Below are positions 12,863 to 26,900 of a DNA stretch of 64,000 bases, piece by piece. Positions within the stretch are counted from its first letter, which is position 1; each line of letters starts with the position of its first letter. The notes beneath the pieces were generated by a model that did not search any database, was not told the origin of the DNA, and saw nothing but the letters and a program-made list of their open reading frames with translations. Source of the stretch: Anopheles merus (Eukaryota > Arthropoda > Insecta > Diptera > Culicidae). Made by a program: the position numbers and the translations under genes. Location: positions 15,479,818-15,543,817 of the forward strand of contig NC_054085.1 in NCBI RefSeq assembly GCF_017562075.2. The letters run 5' to 3'.

Positions 12863-15800
12863 AATCATAGTAATACCGATGATGGCGATGATGAGAAGAT
12901 TGGATCTAATTGTACCTTTCGGAAATTTGAGGCTGGCCTTGCCAAGGTCTGCACCATCTGTAGTAAGGTTGCCATATCTGAATCTTCTAATACAGACACA
13001 TGTGAGAATGTGTGGTCCGAGATGTGTGTGGAAAGTAAGGAAAGTTTTTTGCAAATCGAAACACATTTACTGTATTTACTGGCTAAAGCGTGTGTTTTTT
13101 TCTTTCTCTTATTTGGGAGGAATACTTTCATACGTTCGATCCGTTTTGGAGATGTTGTAGCTGTTGACGATACGACCTAGTTGCTGTTGTGCTGGAGCTA
13201 CCAAGGAATTAGTCCACATTAGAGATTTAAATCCAACCAACGACCAAGCCACACGACTTACTTGACACTATTAGGTCAACTATGGAATAAATATCAAATC
13301 TTGTGTTTACGTTCCCGTATCGTGTCCCAGTATCTTGATCGTCCGTCTGTTATGAGGGGTTGGTTTCACGCTTCCGCTGTTACTTATTGAATAAACAGTA
13401 CACGCTACATGGCTATCATTAGTACTTCATCATCAAAATGTATTTTGTGTCCTCGTTAAGCATCCACGGTTATCAAGAGATCGTGTGTGAGGCTCTCAGT
13501 TAACGGTTTTTTTTAAATAAAACAAACAACTAGAGTAAACGTACCAATAGTGGTGCAATTTGCAAAGTTACAGATGTGTTTTAATGGATTTAAAGTGTAA
13601 GGAAGCTAAATATATGAATATTTTAGCACATAGCAATTGGAATATGTTTTATCTTCGCAATTACAACCATTTTTATCATGAAACTCAATAAATTTGCGAA
13701 AAAATACATATTGTTGTACCTATAATGGTGGTATGGTTCCTATAGTCGTCGTATTGTGTTCTTATAGTGGTGGTAAATAAGGATACATAAAAAACAGTGT
13801 ATACTATCAATGGAACTTAGTTTTGAAGCTATTTTCGGATGAAAGGTAAGGATTACTGCCATAATATTGTTTTCTTGCGTAATTTGATCGTAAAAAATTT
13901 AAAAATTTGATCGAAGAAAATGTTGACTAAAGAACTGTACTAAACACCTGTAGTCAACCCACACCCGGAAGAGTGTGCTTGTTTCAAGGTAGATTTTTCA
14001 CTCAGCCAGATATGCGAAATATGGCCTTTGTTTGGTAAATTACTGACAGAAAACTCATTTTTGTTACTTATTTTTGTGAAAATAATACGAAATGTCCAAA
14101 ATATCCTTGAAAAAATCTAAAATGTCGTGTTTTTACTAATTTTATAACTATGACCACTATAGGAACAAGCCTTGTTGTGTACCTATAATGGCACTATGGT
14201 AAAAACACTGAAAAAATCAATATTATGGTTAAAAGGCTATGCGTTTTAGTAAATCAATAACATTTCTCTAACCAATAACTAAAACGCTAACAAAAATACG
14301 AGTTTCGTTTAGAAATCCTATGGTTTTTGCAAAAATTTTGACTCATTTAACAAAATAATGAATTTTAAACAACTGTCCACTAGTTTATAACAATAGTCGT
14401 TTTGGATAGACACCGCTGTCTACCACTTGCTTACACGTCCGATGGTGTAAGGCTTCTTCTTCTTCTTCTTTTTGGCTCAACAACTGTTCTCGGTCAAGGC
14501 CTACCTGTACCACTTGAAGAGTTTACTTTCAGTGACATTTGGATCAGCCTCCATAGCAGGATAGTCAATCCTACGTATGGCGGCACGGTCTATTTGGGAC
14601 TTGAACCCATGACGGGCATGTTGTTAAGTCGTACGAGTTGACGACAGTACCATGAAACCGTGCCGAATCCGACCGTTGTGCAATCGAAGGCGAAAATTGT
14701 GTTATTAAATTGGACAGAGTAGCTTACACCATCTGACGTGTGAGCAAGTGGTAGACAGCGGTGTCTATTCAGAACGACTATTGTTATAAACAAGTGAGAC
14801 AGTTTATTGGACTGATAAACCTTGTAACTTTTAAACGCTTTTTAAAAGACCAGAGAACATTACACATTAACATAAATAACTTAATTACTCTTAAATTATT
14901 GCATGGAACGCATTATAGTGCAAGACCACCACTATTGGTAATACCTTCACAATAGGTCCGTTTACCCTAACAAATTCACATAAACCTTAGAAATAACTAA
15001 TTCATTACAGAAAGATTAAATTTTTGAAATGTATTAACTGAAAAGTACATATTCTTTCTTATTGTGAGAACCATAACGACATACCCATCGTTTAAAATGC
15101 AGATAAAGCTATTAACACTATGAAAAGAACCATTACAAGATAATAACGATAGTGGAGATGAGATTCGATCGCGTTACCTGAAGGTTTGATAACCATGGGA
15201 CTTGCCACAGGACTATCAACAGCTTCTCAATTTGTCGATCAATTAAGCTTTATAAGCGTCACAATGTCAGCGTTGTAAAAAGTCGTTCGTTTCATGTATG
15301 CCAAGTGGAACAAAATCATACTACCTTTTTATTCAACGAGCTCCCACATACTGTAATTTTAATTTTAAAATCAATACCATTCAGCAGTCAAAAGTCAATT
15401 CTACCAAACAACGTGCATCGTAAAGCTTGTTCATACGGCTTGCCACACGTGCATTCGTCACATGTTGGGCTCGTCACATGCGAAAAAATCAATTTTTCCT
15501 TCTCAAACTCCCTGCCATGGACGAACTTTTAGGGCTTCCCGAGGCCACTTCACTTCACCACCAGCGCCTATCTCGTTCCCTGTCCCCTTAAAATACGACC
15601 ACAAAAATACGCCCTTACCAACGCAATGAAATAGTTGCCACCAAGCGCACGCACACAATACGATGAACCGCATTGCGTATCGACATAAAATCTCGGTTTC
15701 GCGTCTAATCCAACTCCTTCATCAACACTTCCGATGTGTACCGCAGAAAGAACACACACACACACGCACACACACCATTTGTTGGCAACTTGTAGCACAG

Positions 15801-18800
15801 AAGAAAAGCAAACCTAATCCAACCAACGTGCGGGAAAAAAACGCACACAAAACATACAACGGCGTTGTGCCGTTCAAACATACCAATGCGCCTCATATGA
15901 TTTAAGCTGTCTAAGATGTTTAACAACACTCCCGCCAAACGGAGCGGGAAGGGTGCGCGCCCTGCAGAGATCTAACTTATTGTTTTGCGAAGGGTTTTGC
16001 GGGCCGGAACTCTTCCGAAAACACTCTGCAGAGGGGGGGGGGGGTATAGCTCGATGGTGGATGATAGACGGCTGCTGTTTTTTCCCCTCCGCTTTTTCCT
16101 ATCGCTGGTTCACACACCGCTTTACACATCGGAAACGGTGTGTATGCAAAAGCGCCAGCATCATGTAATGCCAATGTTCACAGTACGACCACCTCTTCCG
16201 AGGTAATGTTCGAAACGGTGGTAAAAAAGGGCCCTAACGCCTTCCACACACGCAAACACACACGAACCATTCGATCAGCGGAAGTTGCAATTGTAAATGG
16301 ATGGAAAAACATGGACCACTCGGTGGGCGATGTATAATTACGTTAAGGTGATCCCGCAACGGACCCGACCCGATCGACGACGGACGTTCAAACACTTGCC
16401 AAAGGGGCTGACGGGTCCACAGGGTGTCTTGCAGTCAGCACAATTAATTTAGTCGTTTTTGTTATAATGCAACAATGCTCAAAAACAATCCACAGCGAAT
16501 CGCGTAATCGACGCGTTACGTCCGAAACTTCATTAGCTGCAGTGTTGAGCAAAGCATCGAGGTCGTAATGAAGAGGCACCGTGAAGAGTTAAAGTCCTCC
16601 ATTAAACATTTTTATTGCACTTTGCAATTAACCACCGTGACCGCTTGTCCCGGATGACACACATTTCAGTACTTCCACTTCCACAAAAACACTTCACATC
16701 CAGAATAATCTCAAACGCACTGTTACCTTCCCAGCCCTTTAATTTCCCACTTTCCAACTTACCTTGACCGCATACTTGCGCCCGGTGTGTTTGTCCTTCG
16801 CGCTGTAGACCTCGCCGTACGTGCCCTCGCCGATCAGGTCCAGCAGCTCGAACCGCTCGCTCGGGTTCGGCAGCCTGCTGAAGTCCACATGCTGCGACAG
16901 TCCATTGTATGCCATATTCCTGCAAAGAAAGCCAACAAGCGAATGGTCACATTAGCACAAAAACCGCTCAACGTCCACGCTACGCGCTAGCTCTGGTGCG
17001 TTTGTCCGTACCAGTACCAGCCACACTGGCCACAACACTGTCGAGTTTGTCAGCAAGAAACGCTGCTACCGGCCGAAGGGCCAAAGGATAAACGGCTTAA
17101 GCCGCGAGGGACATATGCTCCACACACCCACACAGCCGCCCTGTGCCGAGTGACCAGCCTGTGACTGCACGAGACCGTACACGTTGGGTGTCTCGTATCA
17201 TGGGCACCAGACAGGGTGTAATCTAATAGGATCAACCGCGATTCTCCGTCACCGTATGGCCACGTCAGCGTATCACATGTTACCCTTGGGGCAAGTGCGT
17301 ATCGGCTCGCCCGGAGTGCACCCGAAAATGGTTTGGAGTGCACCCGAAAAGCCATTTTGCTTTATTTATCGCCAGAGTTTAGCTCCATTGACTCAGGAGG
17401 AAGTGCTTTCTACTAATGCTGCGAAGCGATCACAATGAGTATGTAATGAATGTTTGCTCATTTACCCAAGCAACTTCAATTATTGCTCTAACTGCAGCCA
17501 AATTCAACCTTCACGGTTATACCAGCAAAGCCAAAGGTGAAATATTAAAAACTCAATTAAACTAACTCTACTGCAGTCATCTCGCTCAAGCAGAGTTCAT
17601 TAGAGTTACTAGTTTTTACCTCATACGCTCATAAAACCACAGGCGACGTTTCCCTCGAGATTCGCAAAAAAACCCAAAAATTGCATCATTTCACGGATGG
17701 GTTGGGCACGCTTCGAACTTCTCAAACTTTGCAGTGTCTAATTAATCTGAACCGCCACAAGTTAAGCTGTTGCAAGCTGTGGTATCCGGTTAAAACTTTT
17801 TCTTATGCTCGAGGGGCAACCAAGGTGACTGCTTTTTCGGCAGTAATCTCAGTACGCAAACCATTTCACCATAAGTCGCATTAACCCCCAAAATCAAGCA
17901 AACTTACAAATTCCCATTACACGTAACATCAGGGCTCAGAACATGGCGTGGAGACCACCGTGAACTTCGATAAGAATTTGTTATCCACCCCGTCAGGGGG
18001 ACATTTATCGGAAAATGAGGTTTTACAAAATGAGGTCTTTACCGTGATATTGCTACTCTGCATTATGCAAATACTTCTCCACACATCGGCGAAGGGTTCC
18101 GCCACTTTCTATCGGCACTTGTTGCACACAACCCGCTTGTTGTTCGCATCATCGTTTCACCCAGACAAAAAAAAAGGTTCACTATCAAAGGGAAAATGAG
18201 CTCAAAATGAGTGAGCATAATAGGCATCTCTCGGCAGAGCATAAGCGGGATGTATTTTTTGCCATACGCAGAGCACCACTCACGCCGTTTTTCCAGTAAT
18301 AACGTGTGGCTTTTCAACATATCTCGTATTAGTGGTGGTGGGCGTGAGAAAGGGGCAAAAAACCTCCCGCACAAACAACCATCATTATCAAAGACCCATT
18401 CCACGGCTAAACGGCTCGCAAACGCTGCGTCAATACGCGTGGCGCGCCAAACGCGCGTAAGTGACGGCGCATAAAATCTACATAACGAGATAATAGAAAC
18501 AATTTATTTGACTGGATTTCTCTCTCCCACACACACACACACACACACTCAGACTTCTCCACTTTACTACGCAGTGGAGAAGCTACAAACAGCAACGGTC
18601 TCGAGCAGTACCATCTCTCGAGCTAAATGAACATATTTAGTGAATTGGATATCAGCGTTCGGGCAGACCATGCAACAGAGCAGGACGCGCTTGGAAGCGT
18701 TCGCATGCCGCGTCGTGCAAGACAATCAGCGATATTGAGCACCATTTGGATGCAGATTGCAAACATCAACACCTGGGTGCAAGTGCTGCGAAGATGCGCA

Positions 18801-20855
18801 AGTCTGATCTGGGCATAAACGCGGGAAGAATTTGCATGTCGAAAGCATGTTGAATATTCTTTGCAACTGGTGCCCCTTGCAAATTCATCGTAAAGATTTC
18901 GCTTCCAATCGAGACTCAACAACGCAAAAATCAACAATTACTGCTGGCTTGAAGCGGTCGGAAGCTTTCCAGTTACTATCGCCGGACACAAAGCTATTCC
19001 ATCACGCTCTACTTGCAGCTGAAACCTGTACTCATATTCTAGCTTACAGAACCGTTCCGTCCGATCCGCATAACGAGCGAGCAAGTGCGTCGCAAACTAA
19101 CTCTGCGCTGAAATAGTTTCATGCCAAAGAAAAGCGAAACTACCGGCCCTCATTGAAGCCCCAGTAACACCCCTATAGGGAGGTGGTTGGGTGCCCAGAA
19201 GTGTCAGGGTAGAACGTTCCACTTGAATGCCCCTAGCTGGACGATGCGTGCGCGTCGGTGCGAGAGCAGCCAATGCGGCCGAGTTTGCATGTTAATTTTT
19301 GCCCGCACTCTTGACGCACGAAACCGAATACCGGCCACGGTGGAGAAGGGAGTGGAGGGTTGGGTTGGGAAGAGGCACAAGTGGAATCCTATTGTATATG
19401 CTGGATAGCTTTTCAACTCGCTCAGCAATTATGCGAAAAGATACACGGGAGCGGGTGCTTCTACCAGCATGTGTTCCCGACGCTCACTTTCGCTGCTCCA
19501 GCGATAGACTGTGAAGTGGTGGAACAAAAAAAAAACGGGAAGAAAGGAAAAATAGGTTTCTAGTCCAACGGTGTCACGAGCAGGGTGTTCCAGGGTTTAT
19601 TTTGGTAGCGTCGGTGAAGAAATTACCGGGGTCGGACAATGAGCTGGAATTGAATAAAAATAGAAACTCCACAACTCCAAAGTAAAGCCTTTATAGAGGC
19701 CTGCCATAAATGGGAAATTTAACTTCAATTTTCTCTTGTTCTATTTATTACAACAAATGCCCCAATGCTCTTAAGTTCATCAAGCTTGTAAGCATTTGTA
19801 TATCTTTATCTGTAGCTGAAATGTATTGCTAATAGCTGCCCTTTTTTACATGTGCCAGTTTGCCATTGTCGAGCCGCGGAAAGCTTGCAGCCACTTATTC
19901 GCTTCAGCAGAGCATTTAAATGCACTCCAAGCTCACACGTATCGCAAAATGATATCAAGCCAACTTATCACCACTCGAAACGCTGGCGCTGGATCGATCG
20001 ATACCGTGAACAGCTTAATAAAGACAACGCACCTGAAGTATACATGCACCCTCTGTCGCACAGATTGTACCGCGTTGCATTCCTTTTAATACAACATTTC
20101 AACAATGCACTCGGTAAGACGGTGAATGCATCGCCGTCCCCGGTGAGACGATAATGACTTGGAGAAATTACCTTTTTTATGGTGCAAGATGTAAAATAGT
20201 ACTGTACCAGGGGTTTTTTTACTGGCAGTTGTAATTGCTTTGATTGCCATTTGGCTAGTCAGTGACATCGGTGGTATTGTGAATATGGAGTTGATTAGGC
20301 GTTACGATCAATAGACGCGTGAGGGCAAAAAGAACATTGAACTCGATGATGTCTGATGTCGTGCAATTGCTTAGTTGTCTATTTTGAATCCGTTTATTTC
20401 ACTACAATTAATGTAAATAGTTTAGGTCGTCAAGATATTCCAGCGGCTTCTACGAGATACCTTCGAATCTGCTAATAGTGTTATTAGAAAGGGCCTCTGA
20501 ACAATTCATAATCATTGCCTAATTGATGTCCACACTCTATTCCACGCTATCTCGGTTGTGTCATAGAATAATACCCGAAACACACCGTCAGCGCTAATGC
20601 CAGATTAGCCCTATCAGTTGTCGAGACACCTTTGTGTTTCTGCCATCCAAATCGACTAATTAAAACCAGCACTATCTGATGCGCAGATCTCGGTGCCGGT
20701 GTACCATCCTACACATTAGTGTCTGGTTATTGATTTCCGCATCTAATCCAACATTACAATCAAGGAAATTCAATTTTAATGTACCTTTTTCCACACGCTA
20801 CCTGCTCCGCTATGCGTACAGCACGCTATCAATTGGTCTAACATTTAGCTTCACC

Positions 20856-20900
<45 letters not shown>

Positions 20901-23900
20901 ATCATCACCATAGTGGATCGGTGTCGGTGTGACCAGCCGTACAGAATTGACCACCAACCGTGCTCACGTGGCCACCAGCCATTCCTATCAGCAAGTCGGC
21001 AGCGTGCATACCTCCGTGATGCTATCGACACCATTGTCGTAATTAGTACGTAAAATTTATTACCCCACAGGCGGACACGAGCACACGAATTTCCGGATGA
21101 AAATTTACTATGCTTCCAGGTGCTGGCTTTACCGGACCCACACACCTATAGTCACTAATACCAGGAAGCAGTAGGAAACAGGAACAAATTTAAATATCCT
21201 ACATCCCTGTCACGTGGCATTCAGTACGTTCCAATCGAACCAAGCCGAACGTCCAACAGGCAAGGTCTCACTTGGCCACCAGACATCAATTCCAGCAATC
21301 CGATAAAAGGGGGATTTCCAATGCCAGTGGAGGGAAGGCTTTTACGCGCATATTTCATAGTGCCAATTAAATCAATCGATGGATTTTTTTACGTATCATG
21401 TACCTTTTTATGCCTCTGAATTCCAGCAGCAAACAAACATCGATGCTGCTGATCTCAGCTAACAATCTCCACCATGTCAGTAGTTGGGTCGATAATTGAT
21501 CTGTATTTCGCGCTTGGAAATGACAGACACTAACAAGAGCACACAAAAAAGGCACAGTACAATTTGTAATCGATTATGCTGGAGATTGGTACACTTTTCG
21601 AACGATGGCGCACTCACCAAACGGGGGGAAACTATTCTTTCGATGAACCACGTTTTGCTGTAACAGGCTTTACAAAACATCAACCCATTTTTCCCACAAT
21701 AGAACCAGCGCGCGGAACAAATTGCCAACTACACAATAGCCACTGGCAAAATTATCGTTGTGTTTGCACCCCCAAAAGTGACTCCAGCACCATTCCAGCC
21801 TGTCATCAATGGTCACCGCTCATCATTAATCGCCCAACCCAAACCGACCGACCGACCGTTAATTCAATTGCGTCAACGCGCTATAGCTCGACGACCGCAT
21901 CGTTCAACTTTGACTCCCAGCATCACACTTCCATGAATACATTATACCTGCTCGGGAATGTTTAAACGTATTACGTGCCGAGTGCAAATTCAGTGGGAAT
22001 CAGTCCAAGTGGCACCGTTTTTTGCTATGTGTCTGATGTCAGCTGTTTTGTTCCAAACATGCTCACGCTCTCCCTGGTTGCCACTCCAACAGGTGGTTCG
22101 TACGTTCTAAAACGCGTGCTTAAAAGTAGCGCCCGAAAATGAAACCGAAAGCCAAAAAAAAACTACCGTAAAACAAAAGTTGTAAAGTATTTCCCACGGC
22201 ACATCCTAACAGCTCCGGCCAGCTTCGACAAATTTTCAACGTAACAGCGTCGTTAAAGCAAAAAAAAATCGCGTCGCTCGGAACACCTCATAAGCACACA
22301 CTAGCCGAAAAAGGTTAGATAATCCCCCTGACACCAGAGTTCCAAAAAGTTCCAAAACCGCCTATTCCTCTCAAATCTTCGCGCGTATCCGTACAACCTG
22401 TGACGACTCCCGTGGCACATCATTAGTAGATGATGCCTCGCTGGGTGGTGGTTTATGAGCGGTGAGACTTCCCCAAAAATTCAACGAAGCCCCGCGAAGC
22501 CGTTTATGTCTCGTTTGTAGTAGAGAAAAACGGGACAACTTCCTCGTCACTGGTTGCGTAGTGCGATGCTGATGTCCGGAGGAACCGAAACACACACCTT
22601 GCTCCAACACCACCGTATAACGTAATATTCCAGTCCACCATACTACTGCTCTGCATCTTTTCGCGTGCGTTACGCGTATTACGAGGTGTGATTATCAATG
22701 CTCCACCCAAGATACATCTCTATACGAGACCTCACCTCCCATATTGCGCAACACAAACCCCAGCCCCAGCTCATGCTGTCGATAGAGGCAGATTCACCGG
22801 TTCACAACCCAGGCCTCGGGCACTCCGTTACGCTAATGAGCCTAAATCTCTGCCCAAAAACACTGGCCCGAGCTCGAGAGCAAAGCGGAAAGAAACTACT
22901 ATGAACGCCTCGCAGGCAGCTGCTGCTGTTTTGTCGGCTAGCTTAGGGGAACAGGGTGCGTTTGCGCGTAAAACAAACGATTAATTAATCGAATGAAAGG
23001 GGCATCCATGAACACACCGCGTACTGTACAGTGCCTGTGAGTGGTTTGGTTCGCGTTGCCCCTGCTGGTGCGAAATCCGAAACTGTATAGGAAACCGATT
23101 ACAGCTCGGCTAGCTTCTGGTGCTTAATTAGAGGCTGTGCCGGTGGCGTTGCTTCCAATTGATCAAATTTAGTACCTTCTTCCTTTCCCAATAAGCCGAG
23201 CTACTTTATTTGCCAACTGGCTTTTTTACAGCAGTAAATCATCGCGCCCGTACTTAAACAGGCTCATTAAAAATCTCCCCATCGCAGCTGTCCAGTTCTC
23301 TGTATTAGGGAGAAATTGGACAGAGCTTCTTGCTGCTTTCTACAGGGTAATTAAATCTGAAAGGTAAACAATCAATTCGAAATATTTTCATCGCTCTTCT
23401 CCAGAATGCGTTGCTTTGTTCTCGACTGCCAAAAGCACCTTTCCACCTGATTGGTTACGGTTACGAAATCCAGCTGTTACGATGTCAGCTACAGCCACGG
23501 AGTTCCGAAATCATATCAATTTCCATAATAACATTTCACATTTACTTCTGACTTCTTGTTACATTCTTCCCAGTTGTGTTTCTTGCGTAACCGACAGTCT
23601 GCATCAGATAGTTTCGAGCATAATGCTGGTGGTTGGCTGATAAGCACGCCACACACCATTAAAGACATGAGTTACCGCTTCTCGAGTGAAACGTACCCTG
23701 CTTCTAGATGCCGAGAAGCGTTCCAAGCAACGAAAGAGTGCACATTCAAGCAAACTTCATCGCATGAACTGATCTCAATCTAATGAGCGCTCGATATTCG
23801 GCCAAAGCACAGCCACAACTCTTCCTATTGACTTAACATTTGGCCACAACTCTCCCCCGAAGACTGTTGAAATCCATACCGATTTTCGTTTGTTTTCGAG

Positions 23901-26900
23901 CACTCCGTTTCATAAGCACTGGCAGACGATGCGCAACACCCCCCGGGGCAGCACCATTTCGTTGATTTCGATAATCACTGCCATTATTCCAAACATTGCA
24001 ATCAATGGGAGGAAAAATTGCTCCCGCCAGATGTACCGAGCTGCTTCGGGGAAGTAAGAGAAGCGTGGAGTTGGAGGAGCATTAGAACATCTCAAGAAAT
24101 GGTTCAGCAATTGAGGCTTCTGGGATAACAACCATACAGTGGTGCAAATGTGCAAAATTATAGCCTTCAGCAGAAATACACACCAGAATTGGGGATGGGT
24201 TGCAATTTAAACACTGTTTTGCTGCTCGATTTGGGTACCGTTTTCGGGTGCAATTTACCGGCGAAAATGAGGGTCATGGCGCCCTGTGCAATTTGCAAAA
24301 ACACACACACTGTATTATTTGTAAACAGGAACGTGTGAAATTATTGTTAAAAGTGTTTGCTTGATCCATTCTTCCAGGCAAATGGTTATGCAAATGACGA
24401 TGACTTTCAAATGACTTCTAAGACACTGGAAGAATATCTTCAAGCATCTTGCCACACAAAGTAACTTTATCGCCGCCCTGCAACCACTTAACCTTCTCCA
24501 ACGCACGGTAAGAACACAAGTGTCCAATTATGATAACTGAAACTACGAATGGGTCATAAATCACTCGTCCCTGGAACAAAACAAACCCCGACGTCATGGC
24601 TAAAGTCATGCGTGTCGCTTGTTACGCAAAACACGCATTCACACGCGCGCGATGATGCAACGACAAGGTTTGGTACAAATTTGCCTACAATCTGCAAAAC
24701 CGACCGGTTCTTCCAACAGTCTCCCTCTGGTACGGTCGCCCATTTTACGGCACAAAAGAACACACCAGTACACAACCAAAGCATTTAATAGAGCTAATGA
24801 TGAAGATAGGACCGGAACGAGATGGTTATCGTGTAGCGCAGGGTGCGAAGAAGCCCTCCCGGAGAGCTTGATTGCAGCTACTTAACGCCCTAGCTCTAGC
24901 CCTCCGTTGGATAGACTGAGACGTTCCCCTCAAGATAGACACACGCACCAAGCTTCCAAAGCTAAACGAGGTGTAAATTAGCTCGAGTCAGCATAAGAAC
25001 ACAATGCCATTACTTAATGGTGACGAAGTTCTCTTGCCTCGCTCGGATTGAAAGACAGACTGCCCGTTTGTCTCAAGCCCTCATGCTCGCAGCAGCTCAT
25101 GTTGCAACGGTCCAACGACACTGCGGGTACTGTGTTGTGATGCTGCTGACTAGATCTCCGAGATGCTGCTGGGCCACTCGGCTGAATAAATATGATGCGT
25201 ATCTATCCAGCCTTCATCCAGCCGGAGGCCGGTGTCTTTCATGGACGCAGCAGATCCGAGTGCGGCTGAGTGCAATGGGAAAAGATAAACATTACCATAA
25301 TTATTGTGACCGTCACGTATCATTAACACATTCCGATAATTGGCTGCACAACTGGAGCGTTTACAGAGTGGGGAATCAAACGCTGCCCAATCAGCTGCCC
25401 TTCCGGGCCAATGGACGAGGAGTTACAATTAACTGATGGCGATGTTTGAAGAGAGCGAGATTAATAGACATCAATTGGACATGCTCAAACCCGTACTTGA
25501 TAACCTGCTCCATGGGCAATGGGAATAGCTTTAAAACATGACATCTTGTTGAAGCAACTCTTTCACATGTTCGCGTAGCAGTGAGGAGTTCATGATACCA
25601 CGGCAATATGTTTTGTAACAATCTTCAACATGTAGTTGGCTTACAAATTATCAACAAATCAAGCCTGCCGCAGACAAACTGTCCATTGTAATGTAAAGTA
25701 ATGGAGCGACATTTCGCCACTACGACTTCCCCCTCTCGATGACGGAAGAACACAAATTGGATGATTTCATCTACCTACAAGAAAGGTACTTCCGGCACTT
25801 CCCCATTCCGTGTTCCCGCACGTACGAAATAAATACATCCAGCCAGGACCGAGCCCGTCTAATCAACCCGCGAAAGCGCCGAGAAACATTAATCACACCT
25901 TGCCGGGCCGCCACCCGTAAAGGTCACCACCAACACTTCCACACGGCGTAGCTCGAAGAACTAACTTCCAGATCCGATTATTCTATTCAATCCATTCACC
26001 ACTCGAGCGGTTGTTGGGACGGGGTTTTTTTTTGTGTGGCACAATTGCTGTTTGCTTCACTTCCGGAAGCTCCGCTTGCGTGAATCTCGAAACAACTCCG
26101 TCGGCGCCAACGCGCAAGGTGACGACAAAGTCCAAGCGTGTGTGCATGGGGAAGAGAAAGAATGACTCGCAATCACGCGATAAAAAGTCTTCATCTTTCT
26201 TTCTGGCCGGGACGGGGACGAGAAACCGAGACGAACAGTTTAAAATCGCATTTCGCACACGAAGCGTTTTCGATCGGGAGGACCCGGGCAAAGCTACCCG
26301 TGGTAGTACATTCGTTAGATATGCAAATACAAACGGGCGATGACATTGGCGATGATTTATAGAAAGTGTGTGTGTGTGTTTATTCGCGCGAAAGGAAGCG
26401 CAAGAATCCACACGTTCTCGGAGGTGTTTGGCCATGCTTTGTCCTGTATCAACTGTGTATCCACTTTCCTGCGTCAAGGGAAATTGGTTCCGAGAAGTGA
26501 ATCGAAATGAAATTTTATATCATCATGCATGACTTTTTCGGCGCTGGAACAAAACAAACATCCATCCGTGCTCAATCAAGCTCGTTACGGTTGCAGCCAC
26601 ACTCGGATTAACACGCCCGAAAGCAACCTAGATAATCCAGCCGCGGGAACATCTCGTTATTCAACTTATTTTTCGACAAGATAAAACCTGACACGTCGAC
26701 ATGCCGTGTCGGTGAGATGGTGTGCCCATGCGTAATGGAACTCCCGAGCGGCCCAAGTTTTATGACCGATAAAAGCATACAACAGCCTCGCAGGATCACA
26801 TTACCGAGCATAGATATCTAACGGTTCGATTCGGTGTGTGGAATCCCTTCTAGACCACTTACCAGTTGCGAGGTGACAGTTCCAGCTTGTTTTGAATTAT

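Larger units (their letters stand above)
13531..14969. mobile_element. TA-flanked inverted-repeat element without a transposase gene
   Basis: TA dinucleotides at 13531-13532 and 14968-14969 flank ends GAGTAAACG (left) and GGGTAAACGG (right, reverse complement), followed on both sides by TACCAATAGTGGTG. The left end lacks about 18 bases present at the right. A TA target duplication and short inverted ends fit a non-autonomous Tc1/mariner-type element (established pattern); family assignment is inference. The interior is AT-rich with no transposase frame. Confidence 0.6.
12545..16762 (-). other. Intron between kinase exons 1 and 2 (4.2 kb), holding a transposon
   Basis: Bounded by GTAAGT at 16762 and TTTTTTCAG at 12545. 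Contains a (GA)n tract, the inverted-repeat element at 13.5-15.0 kb and a 12-G run at 16033-16044. The rest shows no features. Confidence 0.85.

Noticed and set aside
16602..16925. 107-codon minus-strand frame over kinase exon 1
   Set aside because: Different frame from the kinase motifs and it runs through the GTAAGT donor.
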